A DNA stretch of 47,371 nucleotides from Planctomycetaceae bacterium (GCA_002685935.1 NYZD01000156.1:1-47371), one strand, 5' to 3'. Counted from the first letter of the stretch, positions 36,935 through 46,483 are shown. The notes: generated by a model from the letters alone, not told the origin. Translations and numbers: made by a program.

Positions 36935-38152
36935 TCACCGTTTCGACTGGCTCAAATACGCCATGATCTGCGCCGTGCTCTTAAACCCCGCTGCCCCCTC
37001 CGGCTTCGCGTGCGCGCCCAGCCCATCAATCAACATCCCCCGGACCATCTCCCCAATCCGCCGATTATGCTCCGCCAAGTACATGAACCCACCTAGTGTG
37101 TACACGCCCCGCGTCCCCGGCCAAGTCCCGTCAATCAGAAAGTGATACCGAGCATTGTCGATGTAAACCTGATCGGTGAACATCTTCGCCAACCCCGCCA
37201 TCGTTTCATCCGAGTATATCTGAAGATGTCGTCTCGCCAGCGCCATGAACTCGATCGTGATCGTCGCATGCGACACATCTTCCGCATCCACATTCCCCCC
37301 GTTCACCACCGTGTCCAACGGCATGTATTCCATCCGCGGCCAGTAATACCAGATCAGCGCGCCGCTCTCGAGTTTCACCAGCTCAAGCTGGACAAACGCG
37401 CCGATTAACTCCGCCTTCTTCTTGTACCTCTCCTCCCCGGTGGCCAGCCACATCATGATATGCGTCCGACCAATCGAAGTATGGTAATTCGTCGGCAGCG
37501 GCTTCCCCGGCTGAATCCCATTAAGAAAATCTGCGTCCTTTCTCGCAACGTAGTACCCCACCTCGAGATCGCCCACTTTCGTCGTCACCCATTGTTCATC
37601 ATGGTGCCTCAGCGTCTCGGCCACACGTTCGGCAAAAAGCGCCGCCGTCTCCCCATATTTCTCCTTCAACGCCTTCTGCGAATCCACCATCTGCGCAAAG
37701 TCCGCCAACGGGAATGTAATGTTCCCGCTCTCGACAATAAACGCGTAGTTCTTCGGCTCCGTCACGTAGTTCGCATCGTGCGTCGTCCATGCGGCGCTCG
37801 ATTCACCCCGATAATCCTTGAACGGTGGATCATGCAGGTCATCTCGCATCGAAAGCACGATCCGCGCATGCTCCTCGAGCCGGTCCAGCCAATGAACATC
37901 CCCCGTCGCACGGAATGCAGCCATGTACGCCGCAAGGACGTCGCACTCCGAATTGCCCAACAATGCGCTGTCCTTATTGTCTCCATCGCGATACTGCGCC
38001 GGGTCCAGATACCACAGGCCCATGCCGTCATCGACCGACCGAAATGCATCCAGCATTACGTTCACGCCGACTCGCTCCTCTGCCGGCGAGGCGCAGGATA
38101 AAACCCACAAGCCTGGTACAAACAACAGAATCATGCCACGGCGTTTGAACAT
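36935..38152 (-). CDS. Putative lipoprotein with (alpha/alpha)-toroid-like fold
   Basis: This protein has 405 residues from ATG 38152; the sequence GGAGGGGGATACCTG lies upstream. A hydrophobic leader ends at VLSC, a plausible lipobox (MILLFVPGLWVLSC). The body is helical with features of the six-hairpin toroid proteins (glycoside lyases and epimerases): YMAAFRATGDVHWLDRLEEHARI, HTSIGRTHIMMWLATGEERY and VSHATITIEFMALARRH. I do not recognise a specific family, and a catalytic role on polysaccharide is only suggested. The start overlaps the stop of the kelch-like fragment (TGATG), which implies translational coupling. Confidence 0.68.
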   Translation of the reverse strand: MFKRRGMILLFVPGLWVLSCASPAEERVGVNVMLDAFRSVDDGMGLWYLDPAQYRDGDNKDSALLGNSECDVLAAYMAAFRATGDVHWLDRLEEHARIVLSMRDDLHDPPFKDYRGESSAAWTTHDANYVTEPKNYAFIVESGNITFPLADFAQMVDSQKALKEKYGETAALFAERVAETLRHHDEQWVTTKVGDLEVGYYVARKDADFLNGIQPGKPLPTNYHTSIGRTHIMMWLATGEERYKKKAELIGAFVQLELVKLESGALIWYYWPRMEYMPLDTVVNGGNVDAEDVSHATITIEFMALARRHLQIYSDETMAGLAKMFTDQVYIDNARYHFLIDGTWPGTRGVYTLGGFMYLAEHNRRIGEMVRGMLIDGLGAHAKPEGAAGFKSTAQIMAYLSQSKR

Positions 38153-38469
38153 CAGGTATCCCCCTCCGACATAAACCACTCCTCCGGTATCTCCAACCGA
38201 CGGACCTCGTTACCCAGCGGCTCCGCATGCCCACCCGCCATCCGGATCCCGTCGCTGAACTCCCACGGCGCCGCCTCCACCGTGCGCGTCCACCGCAATC
38301 CATCAGCCGACTTCCACACATCACGCGGGTTCGGCGTCTGAGGGGAGTACCACCCACCCAGGACCCACAGATGATCGTCGTGCACCAACGCGCCGTGCGA
38401 ATCGCGCGCCGCCCAATCCGCGCCGCGCGTCACACACCCCCAATCTGGATTCTTCCGCACGTCGCTCAC
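38152..38469 (-). pseudogene. Kelch-like beta-propeller fragment
   Basis: This 105-residue product starts at GTG 38469. The segment RDSHGALVHDDHLWVLGGWY and then NPRDVWKSADGLRWTRTVEAAPW is a single kelch or galactose-oxidase-type blade with its following linker. Such propellers normally have five to seven blades and about 350 residues. After EAAPW the sequence leaves the pattern and soon ends, so the gene is probably truncated. The TAGAAT box at 38479-38484 shows it still has a promoter, and its stop overlaps the lipoprotein start, so it may now serve as a leader or coupling cistron. A genuine small protein is the alternative. Confidence 0.5.
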
Positions 38470-38478
38470 GATTGCTGC

Positions 38479-38484
38479 ATTCTA
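38479..38484 (-). promoter_or_regulatory. -10 box (TAGAAT) for the kelch fragment / lipoprotein unit
   Basis: TAGAAT on the minus strand lies 9 nt before GTG 38469. The predicted +1 is about 38472, nearly leaderless. No clear -35 is seen. It lies in the 103-bp divergent region shared with dusB. Confidence 0.4.
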
Positions 38485-38560
38485 TTAACCATGCCGCCTC
38501 AGTGGGCCGCGACCCGTCGAACATCACCTACGTGCCGCCACCCCTATCCCACGATCCTCC

Positions 38561-38566
38561 TATAAT
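38561..38566 (+). promoter_or_regulatory. -10 box (TATAAT), leaderless start of dusB
   Basis: A perfect TATAAT is followed by 6 nt and then ATG 38573. No recognisable -35 lies 16-18 bp upstream. The start of transcription would coincide with the start codon. Confidence 0.55.
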
Positions 38567-38572
38567 CCCCCC

Positions 38573-39637
38573 ATGCTTCGCATCGGCAACACCATCCTGA
38601 AAAACAACCTCCTGCTCGCCCCCGTCGCTGGGCACTGCGACCTGCCCTTCCGCCTCGCCGCCCGATCCTGTGGCTCCGTCGGACTCGCATTTACCGACCT
38701 GCTCTGCCCTCACGGCATCCTCAAACAGAACTCTCAAACCCAGTGGCTCATGGCCACCAACCCCGACGACCACCCCCTCGGCATGCAGCTCTACGGCCAG
38801 GACCTCGACCTCATGGCCGATGCCGCGCGCTGGGCCGTCGACCACGGTGCCACCCTCATCGATATCAACATGGGCTGCCCCGTCGACAAGGTCACCAAGA
38901 CCTTCGCCGGCGCGATGATGCTCTGCACCCCCGACCACACCCTTCAGGTCGCCGAGCGCCTCGTCAATACCGTCGGCCATCAGGTCCCCGTCACCGCCAA
39001 GACCCGCCTCGGGTATCACGCCGGCGAATGCACCGCGCCCGACCTCGCCCGCCGCCTCATCCACGTCGGCATCCAGTGCCTCACCATCCACGGCCGAACC
39101 GCCGCCCAGCGCTTCAAAGGCCACGCCGACCTCACCGGCATTGCCCGTGTCGTCGACGCCGTCCACGCCGCAGGCAACAACCAGATCCCCTGCATCGGCA
39201 ACGGCGACATCCGCACCCCTTTCGACGCACAGCAAATGATCGCCGCCACCAACTGCGACGGCGTCATGATTGCCCGCGCCGCCCTCGCCGCCCCGTGGAT
39301 CTTCCGCGACACCCAATCCCTCCTCACGACCGGCTCGATCCAAAACGAGCTCACCCTCCGCCAACGACTCGACGTCATCCGCCGCCACTTCCATCACATG
39401 CTCGACCTCCGCGACCCCCGCCGCGCCCTCGCCCGCATTCGCCAGTGCATCAGCGGCTACGGCAAGCACCTCGGCGCGTGCAAGACCCTAAAACAGGCCA
39501 TCCGCACCCTCGAAGACCCCACCCAGTTCGACCCCATCCTCGACGCCTTCCTCGATTTCAAAGCCCAAGCCGCTGATCACGTCCCCGTCACTTGGGCAGA
39601 CCGACGCCGCGCCCTCGCCCAACCCGTCGCCGCCTGA
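38573..39637 (+). CDS. dusB: tRNA-dihydrouridine synthase, DusB-like
   Basis: This 354-residue FMN-dependent enzyme reduces uridine in tRNA. The N-terminal NNLLLAPVAGHCDLPFRLAAR is the Dus barrel start. The catalytic Cys lies in INMGCPVDKVTKTFAGAMM. VPVTAKTRLGYH, LTIHGRTAAQRFKGHADL and IPCIGNGDI with GVMIARAALAAPWIF are further barrel and FMN-binding strands. The C-terminal helical domain (RRALARIRQCISGYGKHL) binds tRNA. Length and motifs fit DusB. The gene has a leaderless-type promoter and a PhyH-family gene follows after 80 bp. Confidence 0.93.
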   Translation: MLRIGNTILKNNLLLAPVAGHCDLPFRLAARSCGSVGLAFTDLLCPHGILKQNSQTQWLMATNPDDHPLGMQLYGQDLDLMADAARWAVDHGATLIDINMGCPVDKVTKTFAGAMMLCTPDHTLQVAERLVNTVGHQVPVTAKTRLGYHAGECTAPDLARRLIHVGIQCLTIHGRTAAQRFKGHADLTGIARVVDAVHAAGNNQIPCIGNGDIRTPFDAQQMIAATNCDGVMIARAALAAPWIFRDTQSLLTTGSIQNELTLRQRLDVIRRHFHHMLDLRDPRRALARIRQCISGYGKHLGACKTLKQAIRTLEDPTQFDPILDAFLDFKAQAADHVPVTWADRRRALAQPVAA

Positions 39638-39717
39638 TCCCGGTCCCGCGCGACCTCGAAAACCCCATCCGCCGCCCCTACCATGCCCCGCAACATCCGC
39701 ACCAGGAGATCCCCCGC

Positions 39718-40566
39718 ATGGCCGCCGGACCCCTCAACGATCAGCAAGTCGCCGACTATCACGATGTCGGCTACGTCATCGCCCGTGACATGTTCGACTC
39801 AACCGAGATCGACCTCCTCCGCCGCTCCGCCAAGGACGACCGCGCCCACAACGATCACGCCATGAACCGCGCCGACGGCGAGGGTGGTCACGTCCGCGTC
39901 TCCCTCTGGAATCATCCCGGCAACGGCATCTACGGCATGTTCGCCCGATGCCACACCATCGTCGACTCCATGGAGAAACTCCTCGGCGGCGAGGTCTACC
40001 ACTACCACTCCAAAATAATCATGAAAGATCCCAAAGTCGGCGGCGCGTGGACCTGGCACCAGGATTTCGGCTACTGGTACCAAAATGGTATCCTCTGGCC
40101 CCTCATGGCCAGTGTCGTCATCGCCGTCGCCCCCGCCACCAAGGAAAACGGCTGCATGCAGGTCCTCCGCGGTTCACACCACTGCGGCCGCTTCTCCCAC
40201 GTCCGCACCGGCCAGCAAGCCGGCGCCGACATGGAGCCCGTCAACGAACTGAAAAACCGTGTCCCCCTCGACTACTGCCAGCTCGAGCCCGGCGACGCCA
40301 TGTTCTTCCACTGCAATCTGCTGCACCGATCCGACGCCAACAAATCCGACAAACCCCGCTGGGCCATGATCTGCTGCTACAACGCCGCCCGAAACGATCC
40401 CTACAAGGATTCCCACCACCCGCGCTACACGCCCCTCGACAAAGTGCCCGACAGCAGAATCACCGAAGTCGGCGTCACACGAATCGACGACGAGGCAACC
40501 GACCCCAACTGGATGGCCTTACCCCCCGACGGCCGCTTCCGCTACGTCTCCGAACGCTCCGACTGA
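39718..40566 (+). CDS. Phytanoyl-CoA dioxygenase (PhyH) family protein
   Basis: This protein has 282 residues. ATG 39718 is preceded by AGGAG at 9 nt spacing. The jelly-roll core has WTWHQDFGYWY (His/Asp iron ligands), HCNLLHRSDANKS (distal His) and KPRWAMICCYN (Arg for 2-oxoglutarate). VLRGSHHCGRFSH is family-typical. It is similar in type to ectoine-hydroxylase-like PhyH proteins. The substrate is not deducible. It lies after dusB on the same strand and converges on the GH4 gene. Confidence 0.88.
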   Translation: MAAGPLNDQQVADYHDVGYVIARDMFDSTEIDLLRRSAKDDRAHNDHAMNRADGEGGHVRVSLWNHPGNGIYGMFARCHTIVDSMEKLLGGEVYHYHSKIIMKDPKVGGAWTWHQDFGYWYQNGILWPLMASVVIAVAPATKENGCMQVLRGSHHCGRFSHVRTGQQAGADMEPVNELKNRVPLDYCQLEPGDAMFFHCNLLHRSDANKSDKPRWAMICCYNAARNDPYKDSHHPRYTPLDKVPDSRITEVGVTRIDDEATDPNWMALPPDGRFRYVSERSD

Positions 40567-40580
40567 CCCAACCCGCTCGC

Positions 40581-41964
40581 TCAACGCCGCTTGAACCAGA
40601 ATCCCGGCAGCGCCTCGCGCTCGGTGGCCAGCAAATCCCGGATACACGCATCCGCATCGCCAATATTGTTGCAGATCGGATCCGTCAGCATCGCTCGGCG
40701 CAGCAGCGCCTTATCGCCCGTCATCGCCGCCTCCGCCGTCAACTCGTGCGTGTCGAGCAACTGGTGCTGCAGCGCCAGCACGCCGCGCGGCATCTCCCCG
40801 AACGGGTGCGGACGTGGACCCCGCAGATCGATATCACACCGCAATTCAATGAACGCATCGTCCGGCAAGTTCGTCACCGCACCGCCGTTCGCCGTGTTGA
40901 TATAAAACGGCTTGCCCAAACCCCCGTACATCGATTCGATGATGTCCGTCGCGTGATCGTCATGCGTGTTCCTCAAAAATGCACGTGGGCTGCTCGCCCC
41001 CTTCGCATACGACGCGGTCTGCTTCCCATCAGCCGCCATCTCCGCGGCGCGCGCATCAGCGTCGAACGTCGTGATCGGTTCGGGCTTGTTGGCTTTCACC
41101 CCCTGCCCCTGAAAGAACGGCACGTACTCCTTGGTGTGCCCGATCGCCGTCGGGTACGCGCCGTACAGATCAAACAGCTGCATCGAGTAGTGCGGGTTCC
41201 ATCGGATCTTTGAATGCGTGTGCGGTTCGCGCTCGTGCTCCTTCATCTCGTCCCGCAGCCAGCGGCGCACCGCAGGTAGCATGTCCTTGCCCTCGTACGT
41301 GAATCGCACCATCCACGTAAAGTGGTTCACCCCGCCGATGCGCAGGTCGAGCCGGGATCGCACGTCGGGCGGTACCTCCGTGGCACGCTGAGGCACAATG
41401 CCCGCCACCTTGCACCACTCCAGCGTGCAGTACGGCTCGTGGTGACCATCGCACAGCGCGAAGCTCCTCACCTCCGGCGCATACCGCCGCAGACCCATCC
41501 CCATCGTCGTCGTCGGATTCACGAAGTTGATCACCCACGCGTCCGGCGCCAGCCGATGCGCGTCTTTCGCCATCGCCACGACATTCGGCAGCTCGCGCAG
41601 CGTCCGGAAGATGCCGCCCGGCCCGATCGTGTCGGAACTGCACATCCGCATCCCGTGCTTCGCCGCGATCTGCGTGTCCACCCCGCGGTAATGCGCGTTG
41701 CCATGCGAGAACGACAGCACCACAAAGTCCGATCCCGCCAGCACCTCGCGCCGTTTCGTCGAGGCCACCGTCTTCACGCCGCACTTGGTGTGCTTGAACA
41801 CCCGCCGCGCCAGCCCCGCCATCGTCCGCAGCACGCGCGCGTCCGTGTCCACCAGCACCAGCGTCCCCCCCGCGCATCACCTCGCTCGTTGCCATCTTGT
41901 GAATGATTGGCTTGCCGAAAAAATAACTGCCCGCCCCGATCACCGTTATCCTGGGTCCCGCCAT
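40581..41964 (-). pseudogene. GH4-family glycoside hydrolase, frameshifted in a C7 tract
   Basis: The gene starts at ATG 41964 (AGGAG upstream) with a Rossmann motif ITVIGAGSYFFG. After SEVMRGG the frame is broken: the seven-base C run at 41865-41871 must lose one base to join TLVLVDTDARVLRTMAGLA. From 41858 on the frame is clean: VINFVNPTTTMGMGLRRY, CDGHHEPYCTLEW (metal-site Cys), GGVNHFTWM (metal-site His) and INTANGGAVTNLPDDAFIE. GH4 enzymes use NAD+ and Mn2+ and cleave alpha- or beta-linked sugars, including galacturonides. The motif after the Cys (C-D-G-H) differs from those I know for phospho-glucosidases and melibiases. The break could be a sequencing error, phase variation or a real null mutation. 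Confidence 0.8.
41865..41871. repeat. Seven-C homopolymer causing the GH4 frameshift
   Basis: The run of seven C on the plus strand reads as seven G in the gene. Six would restore a continuous GH4 reading frame across the first Rossmann motif and the second beta strand. Confidence 0.85.
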
Positions 41965-42179
41965 GATGTAACCGCTCCTGTCCGTGCCCCCTTGTCAGTT
42001 AAGCCCACTTCCCATCGCGCGAGAATCAGTCGATCATCCTACCACAGCCCGAACGCCTCGCCATCACCCAGCCCACCAAACCGCGCCGCCGATCAGACAA
42101 CTGACCGCGCAACACAGCCCCCGCTTCCGGCGTGCCGCGACCGTCACCGAGCGATCCCTGCCAATCCAATATCTCAGCG

Positions 42180-43421
42180 TCACCCCACCCGTATCCCCGG
42201 CTTCTTCCCGTACTCAATCCCCACCGCCACCCCATCATTCAGGACCGAATGACGCGCCGCCTCCGTCACCAACTCATTCACCCAACTGTTGCCCGGCGTC
42301 GCGACAATCCCTTTCGCATCAATCGCCCCGATCGCCGCCTGCTTCGCCGCCAGATCACCCGCCCCCTTCACCCGTAGCGCCGCATGCACGTTCGCCTCGA
42401 TCGATTCAAACCCATACCCCACCGGCTTCAAGCCGTCCCCGTCCCACGGCACCAGCCGCATGTAATCCGGATTCACATACCTGAAGTGCGCCCCCACCGC
42501 ATCATCCACGTAACCGTGGCTTACCCCGCGATATTGATCCTGATGCTCGATGATCGTCCCCACGTCATCGCCCTCGCCGAACAGAATCATCCCCTGATGG
42601 TTCGTGCCCGCCCCCATGTCCGGATACCCCATCCCATTGACCACGCTCAACAGCGCCCCGTTCTCAAACCGCACCGATCCCGTCGTCCACATGTACCCCT
42701 CGTTACCGTTCGGGAACTTCCCCTTCACCCCGTGCACCGACACCTCCGTCGGCTTCAACCCCGTCACGAAATACGTCAGATCCACGTAATGGCAGCCGAT
42801 GTACGTAAACGGATCCGTGTTCTCACACGTAAACCAATTCTGGAAATTCGAATGCCGGTAATACCACGGCTCGATCAATAGCGCCTGCCCGCAACGGAAC
42901 GCGCCGAACCGTCCCGCGTGGTACTTCCCCCGCGCCTCCAGGCACCGCCGATCAAATCGCTTGTGATATTCCACCCCGACAAACAGCCCCTTGCCCCGCG
43001 CCAGCTCGTCGATCTCCACCGCCTGCTCATACGCCAACACCAGCGGCTTCACCGTCAGCACATGCTGATCGGCCTCCAGCGCCTCACGAATCACCGTGTA
43101 GTGAAAATGATCCGGCACCGCCGCGATCACCAGCGACTCGCGCGGCAGCGACGCAATCACTTCCTTATATAGATCCGGATACATCTCGCCCGGATCCGTG
43201 TCCAGACTCGGCAGCGCCTCGAAGCCCTGCCCCGGGAACGCCTCTCCATACGCCGGCGACTCGGCCAACTCGCGCAGCGGCGCGCTGTTCAGCGCGCAGA
43301 TCTTCAGATCCCCAATCATGCCCTGACGCTGAAGGTGATAAACACTCGGAAGAATCTGATCGTGCGTGATCATCCCCCCGCCGATGATGACGACCGGTAA
43401 CGCCGATGTCGATCCGCTCAT
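42180..43421 (-). CDS. Gfo/Idh/MocA-family oxidoreductase
   Basis: This 413-residue protein has the N-terminal Rossmann segment LPVVIIGGGMITHDQILP. The nucleotide-site loop is AAVPDHFHYTVIREALEAD, followed by QHVLTVKPLVL, where VKP replaces the common EKP with the catalytic Lys kept. The C-terminal sheet domain begins VGVEYHKRFDRRCLEAR and contains YIGCHYVDLTYFVTG, with the active-site His. These NAD(P)-dependent enzymes act on sugars or inositols. It is 215 bp upstream of the GH4 gene on the same strand, so joint use in uronide or sugar catabolism is possible. The 215-bp gap shows no gene; a TAGGAT box at 42036-42041 could be a weak -10 for GH4. Confidence 0.9.
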   Translation of the reverse strand: MSGSTSALPVVIIGGGMITHDQILPSVYHLQRQGMIGDLKICALNSAPLRELAESPAYGEAFPGQGFEALPSLDTDPGEMYPDLYKEVIASLPRESLVIAAVPDHFHYTVIREALEADQHVLTVKPLVLAYEQAVEIDELARGKGLFVGVEYHKRFDRRCLEARGKYHAGRFGAFRCGQALLIEPWYYRHSNFQNWFTCENTDPFTYIGCHYVDLTYFVTGLKPTEVSVHGVKGKFPNGNEGYMWTTGSVRFENGALLSVVNGMGYPDMGAGTNHQGMILFGEGDDVGTIIEHQDQYRGVSHGYVDDAVGAHFRYVNPDYMRLVPWDGDGLKPVGYGFESIEANVHAALRVKGAGDLAAKQAAIGAIDAKGIVATPGNSWVNELVTEAARHSVLNDGVAVGIEYGKKPGIRVG

Positions 43422-43520
43422 GCTCTAGTCCCATGCTCCGCGCGCGTCGGCGCGCCGTGTGATGCCAGTGATTTCATTCGCCGTTCATTCTGCCTGCCGA
43501 TCGCATCCATCCGCCCGCGG

Positions 43521-44897
43521 TCACACCGCCGCCCCCGCCAAAGCCACATCCAGCGCCTCGGCAAACACGCTCACGCCGTCACGCAACGCGTCTTCGGTGA
43601 TGCTCAGCGGCGGATTCAGCTTGATCGATCCGCCGCCCGCGCCCACCGGGGCGAACAGCATCAGCCCGCGCTCCACGGCCGCCCGAACCACCTCAAACGC
43701 CAACTCGCCGTCCGGCTCCGTCGTGCCCGGCTTCACGAACTGCATCGCCGCCACCAGTCCCTTACCCCCGACCGGCCCAAGATGATCCGAATGCTTCGCG
43801 CGAATCGCGTTGGCCAACTCATGCAGAATCGCCCCCATCTTCTCCGCATTCTCAACCAGCCCTTCCGCTTCGATCACATCCAGATTCGCCAACGCCGCCG
43901 CGGCGCACACCGGATTGCCCGTGTGTGTGCTCGTCATCGAGCCAGGCGGGTATTGATCCATAATCGCCGGCCGACCGAACACTGCCGACAGCGGCAGCCC
44001 ACTGCTGATCCCCTTGCCACAACAAAACAGGTCCGGCACGACGCCGTAATGCTCAAACCCCCAATACTTCCCGCACCGACCGAACCCCGCCTGCACCTCA
44101 TCGAAGATCAACACCACGTTGTGCTCGTCGCACCATTTCCGCAGCGCTTGCATATACGCCGGCGGCGCGAAACTCGCCCCGCCCCCCTGATACGTCTCAC
44201 TCATCACCCCAGCCACCTGATCCGGTTTCACCCCCTGCTCCTCCAGCGAGCGAAGAAACACATCGAAACTCACGTCCTTTTGCCGGAACCCATCCGGGAA
44301 CGGCACCTGCACCATCGCCGGATCGAGATTCACGATCCATTCCTTCAACGCCGGCGCCCCCCCCGCCATCTGCGCCCCCATCGTCCGCCCGTGGAACGCA
44401 TTGTTGAACGTCACCATCGTGATCTTCTTCTCACCACCGGCCCGCAGCCCGTGTGTCCGCGCAAGCTTGATCGCGCACTCCGTCGTCTCCGATCCCGTCG
44501 TCAAAATAAAGACCTTCTTCAGCCCCTCCGGCGCCACCTTCGTCAAACCCTCCACCAAATCCGCCCGCACCTCGCTCGGAAAGCAATAGTTGTGCATCAA
44601 CCCATGCTCGACCTGATCCAGCACCGCCGCCTTGATCCGCGGATGCGTGTGCCCCGCGTTCGTCACCAGCACGCCCGACGAAAAGTCCAGCCACATGTTC
44701 CCCCACCGATCGTGCACCGCCGTGCCTTCCGCTCGATCCCAAACCACCAGCGGCTGACCCGTCATCGACATCGGCTCGTACGTCCGCAACGTCTTCAGAA
44801 TCGGGATCGACTCCGGCACCGGCAACTGCGTCACGATCTTCCGATACTTCGTGTCAACCGGGGCGACCTCACGCGGCTCCAACTCAAACGAAGGCAT
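43521..44897 (-). CDS. Class III (GabT-like) PLP aminotransferase
   Basis: This protein has 458 residues from ATG 44897, with AGGAG 8 nt upstream; open frame further upstream lacks family character. Motifs are LDFSSGVLVTNAGHTHPRI, ILTTGSETTECAIKLART (PLP phosphate site), FNNAFHGRTMGAQ, LIFDEVQAGFGRCGKYW (Asp for the pyridine N) and CCGKGISSGLPLSAVFG (Schiff-base Lys). It belongs to the ornithine/GABA aminotransferase group; the exact substrate is not clear. It has its own promoter (44975-45002). Confidence 0.9.
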   Translation of the reverse strand: MPSFELEPREVAPVDTKYRKIVTQLPVPESIPILKTLRTYEPMSMTGQPLVVWDRAEGTAVHDRWGNMWLDFSSGVLVTNAGHTHPRIKAAVLDQVEHGLMHNYCFPSEVRADLVEGLTKVAPEGLKKVFILTTGSETTECAIKLARTHGLRAGGEKKITMVTFNNAFHGRTMGAQMAGGAPALKEWIVNLDPAMVQVPFPDGFRQKDVSFDVFLRSLEEQGVKPDQVAGVMSETYQGGGASFAPPAYMQALRKWCDEHNVVLIFDEVQAGFGRCGKYWGFEHYGVVPDLFCCGKGISSGLPLSAVFGRPAIMDQYPPGSMTSTHTGNPVCAAAALANLDVIEAEGLVENAEKMGAILHELANAIRAKHSDHLGPVGGKGLVAAMQFVKPGTTEPDGELAFEVVRAAVERGLMLFAPVGAGGGSIKLNPPLSITEDALRDGVSVFAEALDVALAGAAV

Positions 44898-44974
44898 ATC
44901 CAACACTCCTTGTGCATCCAAAACGCCGGTCCGATGGCGACGGCCAACCAGCCGCCGGCCCATCGCGGTCGAGC

Positions 44975-45002
44975 ATTGTACGCCACGAACTTCGCCTTTC
45001 AA
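44975..45002 (-). promoter_or_regulatory. Promoter of the class III aminotransferase
   Basis: On the minus strand, TTGAAA (44997-45002), a 16-bp spacer and TACAAT (44975-44980). The predicted +1 is about 44968, giving a leader of about 70 nt with an AGGAG site. This is a conventional promoter, unlike the leaderless ones nearby. Confidence 0.55.
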
Positions 45003-45069
45003 CGATATCCCCCGGTCCCCGCTAAATGCGCGTGGTCCGTCCCGCCGGCCCTGGTCCCCCTGATGATCC

Positions 45070-46458
45070 CTACCCGATCCGCTCACGACCCCCCATCTGA
45101 CCCCGCAACACCTCCGGCACCGTGATCGACCCATCCTCGTTCTGATACATCTCCACGAGCGGTATCAAGATCCGCGGGCTCGCCGCAACCGTGTTGTTCA
45201 GCGCATGTGCCACGACCGGCTTGCCCGTCTCCGCATCTCGGTACCGCAGGTTCAACCGTCGACACTGATAGTCATACAACCGCGAAGCCGAATGCGTCTC
45301 CGCATACGCCCCGCGCGGCCGCCCCTCTCCGTCCACCTCACCCCGTGACGGCATCCACGCCTCAATGTCAATCTGATCCGCGTTCTTCGGCCCCAGATCC
45401 GCCGTGCAGCACTGCAGCAACCGATAAGGCAACACCAGTCGCTGCATCAGCGCCTCCACGAACCCGATCATCTTCTGATGCCATGCCCGTGATTCCCCCT
45501 CGTCCGCGCGGCAGATCACCACCTGCTCCACCTTGTCGAACTGATGAATCCGAAACAGACCCGCCGTGTCCTTCCCCGCCGCCCCCGCCTCACGCCGGTA
45601 ACACGTCGACACGCTCGTGTACGTCCGCGGCAGATCCGTCGCATCCAGAATCTCGTCCGCGTGATAACCCATCAGTCCCACCTCCGCCGTCCCCGTCAGC
45701 GAAAGCCCGTATCCCTCGCCCGTCGGATTCGCGACCGAATACGCCTGATCTTTCCCATGCGGAAAAAACCCCGTCCCCACCATCATCTCATCACGCACCA
45801 GCGTCGGCACGCTGATCGGCGTGAAGCCGTTCTCGTTGATCATGTAGTCAAATGCATACCTCAGAATCGCCTGATGCAACCGCATCCCATCACCGATCAG
45901 CACGTAACTCCGCGACCCCGCCATCTTCACCCCGCGCTCGAACTCCACTATCCCCAGCGCCGCCATCAATTCAATGTGCGACTTCGGCTCAAACCCCCGG
46001 TTCTCCGCAAATGTCTTGGCCGTATCAAACCCCTCCGGATTCCACCGGCTGATCTCCACGTTGTCATCCGGGGATTCCCCCGCCGGCACGTCCGGGTCGG
46101 GCGGACGCGGCACTTCAAGCCACAGCGCATCACGCTCCGGCTCAAACTCCGCCACCAACTGATTCAGTTCGTTCTCACGCGGCTTCAATTCGTTCGGCCG
46201 CGCCTGCAGCGCCTTCATTTCCGCCTGCAACTTCGCCTTCTCATCCCCCTCCGCCTTCTTCAATCGACCCGCGATCTGCCCAATGTCCTTGCCGATTCGG
46301 TTCTTCTCCGCCGTAATCTGCTCGCGCTCCACCATCGCTTCGCGCAGCTTCGCATCCACCTCCAGCAACCGGTCAATCGTGCCCGGGTCATATTGCTTCG
46401 CCGCCGCACCGGCGCGGTAGACATCCGGATTTTCTCTCAAATCACGCAGATCAATCAT
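45070..46458 (-). CDS. serS: Seryl-tRNA synthetase
   Basis: This 462-residue class II synthetase charges tRNA-Ser (and tRNA-Sec). The N-terminal MIDLRDLRENPDVYRAG leads into the long coiled-coil arm (about 30-110, KLREAMVEREQITAEKNRIG). The active-site motifs are present: TGTAEVGLMGYHADE, CYRREAGAAGKDTAGLFRIHQFDKVE (motif 2) and NNTVAASPRILIPLVEMYQ (motif 3). GGAG lies 8 nt upstream of the ATG. It is divergent from the siroheme gene. Confidence 0.96.
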   Translation of the reverse strand: MIDLRDLRENPDVYRAGAAAKQYDPGTIDRLLEVDAKLREAMVEREQITAEKNRIGKDIGQIAGRLKKAEGDEKAKLQAEMKALQARPNELKPRENELNQLVAEFEPERDALWLEVPRPPDPDVPAGESPDDNVEISRWNPEGFDTAKTFAENRGFEPKSHIELMAALGIVEFERGVKMAGSRSYVLIGDGMRLHQAILRYAFDYMINENGFTPISVPTLVRDEMMVGTGFFPHGKDQAYSVANPTGEGYGLSLTGTAEVGLMGYHADEILDATDLPRTYTSVSTCYRREAGAAGKDTAGLFRIHQFDKVEQVVICRADEGESRAWHQKMIGFVEALMQRLVLPYRLLQCCTADLGPKNADQIDIEAWMPSRGEVDGEGRPRGAYAETHSASRLYDYQCRRLNLRYRDAETGKPVVAHALNNTVAASPRILIPLVEMYQNEDGSITVPEVLRGQMGGRERIG

Positions 46459-46483
46459 GACAGTCGCTCCACAGGCGCAGCCT

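Noticed and set aside
43449-43458. GGCGCGCC-type palindrome between the aminotransferase and the oxidoreductase
   Set aside because: A short palindrome is expected at this GC content. No stem with a T tract is present, so it is not called a terminator.
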